NCBI GenBank assembly: GCA_043817485.1
Contig: JBDRGX010000104.1
Location: 1-18,887, forward strand
Length of the DNA stretch: 18,887 bases
From: JBDRGX01 sp043817485 [NCBI: bacterium]
GTDB taxonomy: Bacteria; JBDRGX01
Direction: 5' to 3'
Shown: positions 13,690 to 18,887 of the stretch, piece after piece
Layout of the letters: each line of letters starts with the position of its first letter
Position numbering within the stretch: position 1 is the first letter of the stretch
Program-made: the position numbers and the translations under genes
Notes under the pieces: generated by a model
What the model was told of the DNA's origin: nothing
Database searches by the model: none
What the model saw: only the letters and a program-made list of their open reading frames with translations

Positions 13690-15411
13690 GTGAATGCTAT
13701 TACTAAATTTTATAAAATTCGTATTTTTATAATATTTATTCCATTTACAATTATTTTATGTTTAATTCTTTATCGCTTATTTTCAATTCAAATTTTAAAA
13801 CATAAAGCTTTTCAAAAAATTGTTAATAAACAACATCATGCTAAAATTACAATAGAACCTGATAGAGGAATTATTTATGATTGCAATATGAATCCTTTAG
13901 TTTTAAATACAAAAGCAAATTCATTATTTGCAATTCCTTCAGAAATAAAAAATAAAAAAACAACTGCTTATAATTTAGCTCCTTTAATAAACGAATCTTT
14001 TTCTTGTATTTACAAAAAAATTAATCAGCCTAAAAAAAAATTTGTTTGGATAAAAAGAAAATTAAATAAAGATACAGAAAACAATATTCAAAATTTAAAA
14101 ATAAAAGGATTACATTTTGTTAAAGAAACTCAAAGAGTTTATCCTCATAAAACATTAGCTTGTCATATATTAGGATTTGTAGATATAGATAATAAAGGAT
14201 TAAGTGGTATAGAAAAAAGTTTAGATTCTTATATAAAAGGAATACCTGGTTGGATGATAATGGAAAAAGATGCTCAAAATCAATATTTTATTCCAAGTAA
14301 ATGTAAAAGTAAAAATCCAGAAGGTGGTTATAGTTTAAAATTAACTATAGATCTTGTAATTCAATATATTGTAGAAAGTGAATTAGATGTTATTTGGGAA
14401 AAATTTAAACCTAATTCAGCTTTTGTTATTGTAATGGATCCAAAAAGTGGAAAAATTTTAGCTATATCCAATAGACCTAATTTTGATCCGAATAATTCAA
14501 ATTTTTATCCTGCTTATACATGGAAAAATAGAGCAATAATAGATATATTTGAACCTGGTTCTACTATGAAAATGTTTTTAGCTGCATCTGCTCTTAATGA
14601 AAAAATATTTACACCTGAAGAAAAAATATTTTGTGAAAATGGTGTTTATTCAATTGGTCGACATAAAATTCATGACCATGGCAAAAAATATAGCTGGCTT
14701 ACATTTACACAAGTTTTAGCTTATTCAAGTAATATTGGAATGGTTAAAATAGGAACAAAATTAGGAAAAGAAAAATTATATAATTGTTTTTTTAATTTTG
14801 GTTTTGGACAAAAAACTAATTTACTTCTTCCAGGTGAAATGTCTGGTGTTTTAAGAAAACCAAATAATTGGTCTTCATATTCTATTAGTGCTATTTCTAT
14901 TGGACAAGAAATAGGAATAACTGGAATTCAATTAATAAAAGCTACTTCTATTTTGGCTAATAATGGAATTTTAAAAGAACCTTATTTAGTAGAATCTGTT
15001 TTAGATAATGAAAACCATATAATAAAAGAATTTGTTCAACAAAAACAAGAAAAACAAGTAGAAAAACAAATACTTTCTTCACAAACAATAAATGCTATTA
15101 ACAAAATTCTTCAAGAAGTAGTTATTTCTGGGACTGGAACAAAAGCATCTCTTAAATATTATAGCGTTGCTGGAAAAACAGGTACTTCTCAAAAAATAGA
15201 TCCTAATACTGGAACTTATTCTAACAACAAATATATTTCTTCTTTTATTGGATATGTGCCATCTAATGATCCTCAACTTGTTATTTTAGTAGTAGTAGAT
15301 GAACCTAAAGGAGCTTATTATGGAGGGGAAGTGGGAGCACCATCTTTTAAAAATATTGCTTATGAAAGTTTAAAACATTTAAAAATAATACCATCTGTGA
15401 GTTTAAAATGA
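13690..15411 (+). CDS. ftsI: Septal peptidoglycan transpeptidase (class B PBP, FtsI/PBP3)
   Basis: This 573-residue class B penicillin-binding protein cross-links peptidoglycan at the division site. It has one N-terminal membrane helix (about 9-30), the dimerisation/pedestal domain beginning PDRGIIYDCN (57-66), and a transpeptidase domain with all three active-site motifs: STMK (Ser291, Lys294), SSN (346-348) and KTG (496-498). No PASTA repeats follow, as in diderm FtsI. GTG start with GGAG 11 nt upstream. The last four bases ATGA overlap the start of murE, so the two are translationally coupled. Confidence 0.94.
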   Translation: MNAITKFYKIRIFIIFIPFTIILCLILYRLFSIQILKHKAFQKIVNKQHHAKITIEPDRGIIYDCNMNPLVLNTKANSLFAIPSEIKNKKTTAYNLAPLINESFSCIYKKINQPKKKFVWIKRKLNKDTENNIQNLKIKGLHFVKETQRVYPHKTLACHILGFVDIDNKGLSGIEKSLDSYIKGIPGWMIMEKDAQNQYFIPSKCKSKNPEGGYSLKLTIDLVIQYIVESELDVIWEKFKPNSAFVIVMDPKSGKILAISNRPNFDPNNSNFYPAYTWKNRAIIDIFEPGSTMKMFLAASALNEKIFTPEEKIFCENGVYSIGRHKIHDHGKKYSWLTFTQVLAYSSNIGMVKIGTKLGKEKLYNCFFNFGFGQKTNLLLPGEMSGVLRKPNNWSSYSISAISIGQEIGITGIQLIKATSILANNGILKEPYLVESVLDNENHIIKEFVQQKQEKQVEKQILSSQTINAINKILQEVVISGTGTKASLKYYSVAGKTGTSQKIDPNTGTYSNNKYISSFIGYVPSNDPQLVILVVVDEPKGAYYGGEVGAPSFKNIAYESLKHLKIIPSVSLK

Positions 15412-16862
15412 AACTAAATTATTTACTTTCAGAAATAAATCAAGAAAAAGAAATTTATGATATAATTGAAATATCTGGGTTATCATGGGATACAAGATTT
15501 TTCAAAAAAGGCGAAATTTTTATTTGTCTTTCTGGAACTAAAACTAATGGACATTTATATATTGAAGAAGCAATTAAAAAAGGAGCTTCCTGTATTATTG
15601 TAGAAAAAAAAATAAATAATATATATTCTATTCCTATTATTAAAGTAAAAGATACACGACTTGTATTATCAAAATTATCTTCTAAGTTTTATGGAAATCC
15701 ATCTTCTAAATTAAAAATTATTGGAGTTACTGGAACTAATGGAAAAAGTACTACTTGTTGGATGACAGAATCTATTTTAAGTGCATTTGGTAAAAAATGT
15801 GGACTTTTAAGCACTGTTGGAAATAAAATAAATTCTGAAATAAAACCTGCTTCTGCTACTACTCCTGAACCAGATGAACTTCATAGAACTCTTAAAGAAA
15901 TAGTAGATTCAAATTCAGAATATGCAATATTAGAAGTTTCTTCTCATGCTTTATCTTTAAATAGAGTTTCTCAAATTAATTTTAATACAGCGTGTTTTAC
16001 TAATTTAACACAAGATCATCTTGATTTTCATCATACCTTAGATGAATATTTTCAAGCAAAACTTAAATTATTCACAGATCTTATTACTAATAATTCTTAT
16101 GCTATTATAAACCAAGATGATCCTTATGCAGATAAAATTAAAAAAAATACTAAAGCAAATATAATAACTTTTGGAATTAATAATAAAGCAGAAATTCAAG
16201 CAAAAAATATAAATATAAATTCAAAAGAAATTGTTTTTCAATTAATAACACCTTCTTTTAATGATGTTATAAAATTAAATATTAGTGGAGATTTTAATGT
16301 TTATAATGCTTTAGCAAGTATAGGTATTGCAATTTCTCAAAATATAGACAAAGAAGCAATAAAAAAAGGATTATATGATTTTAAAGGAATATTGGGTAGA
16401 TTTGAAAAAATTAATAATAAACAAAAAATTCTTGTAATAGTAGATTATGCTCATACTCCAGATGCTTTAGAGCGATTACTTATTTCTACAAAAAAATTAA
16501 TTAAAGGAAAAATTATTCTTGTTTTTGGATGTGGAGGAAATAGAGATCGTGGCAAAAGACCATTAATGGGCGAAATAGCAGCAGAATTAGCAGATTATTC
16601 AATTATTACTTCTGATAATCCAAGAGATGAAAATCCTGTAAAAATAATTCTTGATATAGAAATAGGTTTTATGAAAAAAAATAAAAAAAGTAATGTTTTA
16701 AAAATAATTGATCGAGAAGAAGCTATAAAAAAAGCTTTATCTTTAGCAAATGAAGATGATGCAGTAATTATATCTGGGAAAGGTCATGAAAATTATCAAA
16801 TCATAGGACAGCAAAAAAAAAATTTTAGCGATCAAGCAGTTGTAAAAAAATTATTATTATAA
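15408..16862 (+). CDS. murE: UDP-MurNAc-tripeptide synthetase (meso-DAP-adding)
   Basis: MurE adds meso-diaminopimelate to UDP-MurNAc-L-Ala-D-Glu using ATP, in the cytoplasm. The 484 residues show the N-terminal UDP-binding domain, the P-loop GVTGTNGKST (106-115), TTPEPDEL, TNLTQDHLDFHHTLDEYFQAK with the lysine expected to be carbamylated, VDYAHTPD, FGCGGNRDRGKRPLMG and the specificity motif DNPR (403-406). DNPR is the meso-DAP type; lysine-adding enzymes differ there. Its start overlaps ftsI by 4 bp (ATGA), and murF follows after 14 bp. Confidence 0.96.
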   Translation: MKLNYLLSEINQEKEIYDIIEISGLSWDTRFFKKGEIFICLSGTKTNGHLYIEEAIKKGASCIIVEKKINNIYSIPIIKVKDTRLVLSKLSSKFYGNPSSKLKIIGVTGTNGKSTTCWMTESILSAFGKKCGLLSTVGNKINSEIKPASATTPEPDELHRTLKEIVDSNSEYAILEVSSHALSLNRVSQINFNTACFTNLTQDHLDFHHTLDEYFQAKLKLFTDLITNNSYAIINQDDPYADKIKKNTKANIITFGINNKAEIQAKNININSKEIVFQLITPSFNDVIKLNISGDFNVYNALASIGIAISQNIDKEAIKKGLYDFKGILGRFEKINNKQKILVIVDYAHTPDALERLLISTKKLIKGKIILVFGCGGNRDRGKRPLMGEIAAELADYSIITSDNPRDENPVKIILDIEIGFMKKNKKSNVLKIIDREEAIKKALSLANEDDAVIISGKGHENYQIIGQQKKNFSDQAVVKKLLL

Positions 16863-16876
16863 TGAGGTAAAATAAT

Positions 16877-18250
16877 TTGTTTCCTTTAACTGTAAAAGAA
16901 ATATTATTAGCAACAAATGGTATTTTAATTCAAGGTGATAAAAAAACTGTTGTTTCTCATATTTCTATTGATTCTCGAAATATTCCTAACAATGCTTTTT
17001 TTATTGCAATTAAAGGAAATTTTTTTGATGGACATGATTTTATTTTAGATGTTATAAAAAAAGGTGTTTTAGGAATTATTGTTTCTAATATAAATAAAGA
17101 AAATATACAAGCAGAAATTATTATTATTAAAGTAAAAAATACGCTTAAAGCTTTACAAGATATTGCTCATCATATTAGAAAAAAAATTAAGTGTCCAATA
17201 ATTGCTATCACTGGTAGTAATGGAAAAACAACCACTAAAGAAATGACAGCATCAATATTAGAAAGCAAATACAAAACATTTAAAAATAAAGGTAATTTTA
17301 ATAATCATATTGGAGTACCTCTTTCTATTTTAGAAATGAACCCCTTTCATGAAATAGGTGTTTTTGAATTAGGAATGAGTGGAATAGGTGAAATTAAACT
17401 TCTTTGTAAAATTTTAAAACCAACAATAGGAGTTGTGACTAATGTTGGATTAGCACATCTTGAATTTTTAAAAACTATAAAAAATATTGCTAAAGCCAAA
17501 TCTGAATTACCTGAATCATTAAAAGAAAAAAATATAATAATTCTTAATAATGATGATAAATATGTTGAAGCAATGAAAAATAAAACAAAAGCATTTGTAA
17601 TGAATTTTGGATTAAATAATAAAGCAATGGTAAAAGCAGAAAAAATAATTAATAAAAAAGAAAATGGTTATGAATTTGTTTTAAAATACAAAAGTAAAAA
17701 AATTGAAATTGCTTTACCTATATTAGGAAAGCATAATATTTTAAATGCTTTAGCTAGTGCATCAGTAGGAATTGCTTTAAAAGTAAGTTTAGAAAATATA
17801 AAAAATAAATTAAGTCAATTTCAAGCCCCTTGTTATAGAATGGAAGTAATTAAATTTAAAAAAATAACTTTTTTGAATGATTGTTATAATGCTAATCCAA
17901 GTTCTATGAAAGAAGCTTTATTAACTTTAGATAATTTTGATTCTAAAAAAAGAAAAATTGCTATATTGGGAGATATGTTAGAATTAGGTAAAAAATCTAA
18001 AAAATTTCATGAAGAAATAGGAAATTTGGTTGCTTCTTTAAATATTGATATAATTCTTACTAAAGGTAAAGAATTTTATGCTATTACTGAAAAATGCTTT
18101 AAAAAAAGTAAAAAACAATTTTTTTCTTTTTTAGAAAATAAACAAATTGTAAAAAAATTAAAAACAATTCTAAAATCTAATGATGTAGTTTTAATCAAAG
18201 GATCTCGAGGAATGGAAATGGAAGAAATTTTAGAAATTTATAAAAAATAA
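16877..18250 (+). CDS. murF: UDP-MurNAc-pentapeptide synthetase
   Basis: MurF joins D-Ala-D-Ala to the UDP-MurNAc-tripeptide, giving the pentapeptide precursor. The 457-residue protein has the P-loop AITGSNGKTTTKEM with Lys117, GNFNNHIGVPLSIL, ELGMSGIGEI, NDDKYV, GKHNILNALASASVGIAL, LNDCYNANPSSM and LGDMLELG, all family hallmarks in order. It starts at TTG 16877 with GAGG 9 nt upstream; no ATG fits better. It is directly upstream of mraY, as in most dcw clusters. Confidence 0.96.
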   Translation: MFPLTVKEILLATNGILIQGDKKTVVSHISIDSRNIPNNAFFIAIKGNFFDGHDFILDVIKKGVLGIIVSNINKENIQAEIIIIKVKNTLKALQDIAHHIRKKIKCPIIAITGSNGKTTTKEMTASILESKYKTFKNKGNFNNHIGVPLSILEMNPFHEIGVFELGMSGIGEIKLLCKILKPTIGVVTNVGLAHLEFLKTIKNIAKAKSELPESLKEKNIIILNNDDKYVEAMKNKTKAFVMNFGLNNKAMVKAEKIINKKENGYEFVLKYKSKKIEIALPILGKHNILNALASASVGIALKVSLENIKNKLSQFQAPCYRMEVIKFKKITFLNDCYNANPSSMKEALLTLDNFDSKKRKIAILGDMLELGKKSKKFHEEIGNLVASLNIDIILTKGKEFYAITEKCFKKSKKQFFSFLENKQIVKKLKTILKSNDVVLIKGSRGMEMEEILEIYKK

Positions 18251-18264
18251 ATAGGAAAAACAAA

Positions 18265-18887
18265 ATGCTTTATTCTATCTTATATTCGCTTCATAATTAT
18301 ATCTCTTGTTTTAATATTTTTCGTTACATTACTTTTAGAGCGATGTTAGTAGCTTTAACAAGTTTATTGATTACTCTTTTTATTGGAAAACCATTAATTA
18401 AATGGTTAAAACAATTTCAAATCAAACAAGTAATTAATGAAAATGCACCTAGTTCTCATAAAACTAAATGTGACACACCTACTATGGGTGGTCTACTTAT
18501 TATTTTTGGAGTATTTTTTTCTACTCTTTGTTGGGCTAATTTATCTAATAGATATATTTGGGTTTGTCTTTTTTCTCTTTTATGGTTAGGTGGATTAGGA
18601 TTTATTGATGATTATCTTAAATTAAAAAATAAAAATTCTAAAGGATTAATTGTTAGATATAAATTAATAGGTCAATGTATTTTAGGAATTATAATAGCTT
18701 TATATTTTTTTTATTATCCACCTAATATAGCATTTCTTAGTGGACAAACAGTTTTAGATTCAAATTATCATTCTTTTTTAACTCATAATTATACTACAAA
18801 AATAGTAATTCCTTTTATGAAAAATATGTTTATTGATTTAGGAATTTTTTATTTTTTATTTATAATATTAGTTGTAATTGCATCTTC
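18265..18887 (+). CDS. mraY: Phospho-MurNAc-pentapeptide transferase, partial (runs off window)
   Basis: A frame starting ATG 18265, with AGGA about 8 nt upstream, is open to the window end (207 codons). It reads MLYSILYSLHNYISCFNIFR, then YITFRAMLVALTSLL, TPTMGGLLII (71-80) and GFIDDYLKL (112-120). The Asp115-Asp116 pair is at the same numbers as in E. coli MraY. MraY transfers phospho-MurNAc-pentapeptide to undecaprenyl phosphate at the inner face of the membrane, giving lipid I. Several membrane helices are visible. The C-terminal third is outside the window. Confidence 0.95.
   Translation, partial: MLYSILYSLHNYISCFNIFRYITFRAMLVALTSLLITLFIGKPLIKWLKQFQIKQVINENAPSSHKTKCDTPTMGGLLIIFGVFFSTLCWANLSNRYIWVCLFSLLWLGGLGFIDDYLKLKNKNSKGLIVRYKLIGQCILGIIIALYFFYYPPNIAFLSGQTVLDSNYHSFLTHNYTTKIVIPFMKNMFIDLGIFYFLFIILVVIAS

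Noticed and set aside
1-18887. CRISPR array, rRNA genes, phage structural genes, toxin-antitoxin pairs, riboswitches
   Set aside because: I looked for regularly spaced repeats, conserved rRNA stretches and typical small paired genes on both strands and saw none. Only the features listed are supported.

Overview
The window comes from a very AT-rich bacterium with standard code usage. The host genes are roughly 15-27% G+C in the lines I counted by eye. The bacterium makes diaminopimelate-type peptidoglycan: MurE carries DNPR, and an FtsI/MurE/MurF/MraY set is present. It is probably diderm, because there are several exported or lipobox proteins and one degraded protein ends in a FlgD-Ig-like sorting tail (WDGRDNLGKEVSSG...KKMLMLK) of the kind common in FCB-type and related candidate phyla. 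I cannot name the phylum from the sequence alone.

Layout. Positions 1-2756 (minus strand) read glyS, then a YjbQ-family gene, then the start of a lipoprotein gene, as one tight run. Positions 2809-6945 form a visibly more GC-rich accessory block (about 30-35%, locally higher). It contains a 3' remnant of a DUF2141 gene, an intact AIPR (abortive infection/phage resistance) gene with a PD-(D/E)XK-like nuclease motif, a decayed IS1182-type insertion sequence with a perfect 13-bp terminal inverted repeat, a 170-bp GC-rich orphan segment and a flavin-reductase-like gene. Positions 7067-9749 (minus) hold three exported-protein genes: a beta-helix lipoprotein, a TapB/DUF3108-like exported protein split by a frameshift at a run of ten A, and a shrunken YVTN/FlgD-Ig fusion pseudogene. 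An interspersed palindrome and TTCGAA-rich DNA lie between the last two. Positions 9865-12549 (minus) read trpA, a GAF/HD-GYP gene, rdgB and tRNA-Pro, probably one transcript. Positions 12727-18887 (plus) are the start of the division/cell-wall (dcw) cluster: a strong promoter with an upstream A/T repeat and a three-repeat MraZ operator, then mraZ, an ftsL-like gene, ftsI, murE, murF and the first two thirds of mraY. rsmH, which normally sits between mraZ and ftsL, is absent.

How the genes work together. The dcw cluster supplies the transpeptidase (FtsI), a small division-complex membrane protein (FtsL-like), the enzymes that add DAP and D-Ala-D-Ala to UDP-MurNAc (MurE, MurF) and the lipid I synthase (MraY), under control of MraZ. 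The 2.8-6.9 kb block looks like a small defence/mobile island next to glyS. The most interesting points are the AIPR gene and its damaged surroundings, the unusually clear MraZ operator, the missing rsmH, the frameshifts at or next to homopolymer runs in two adjacent exported-protein genes, and the rdgB stop codon lying inside the tRNA-Pro gene.
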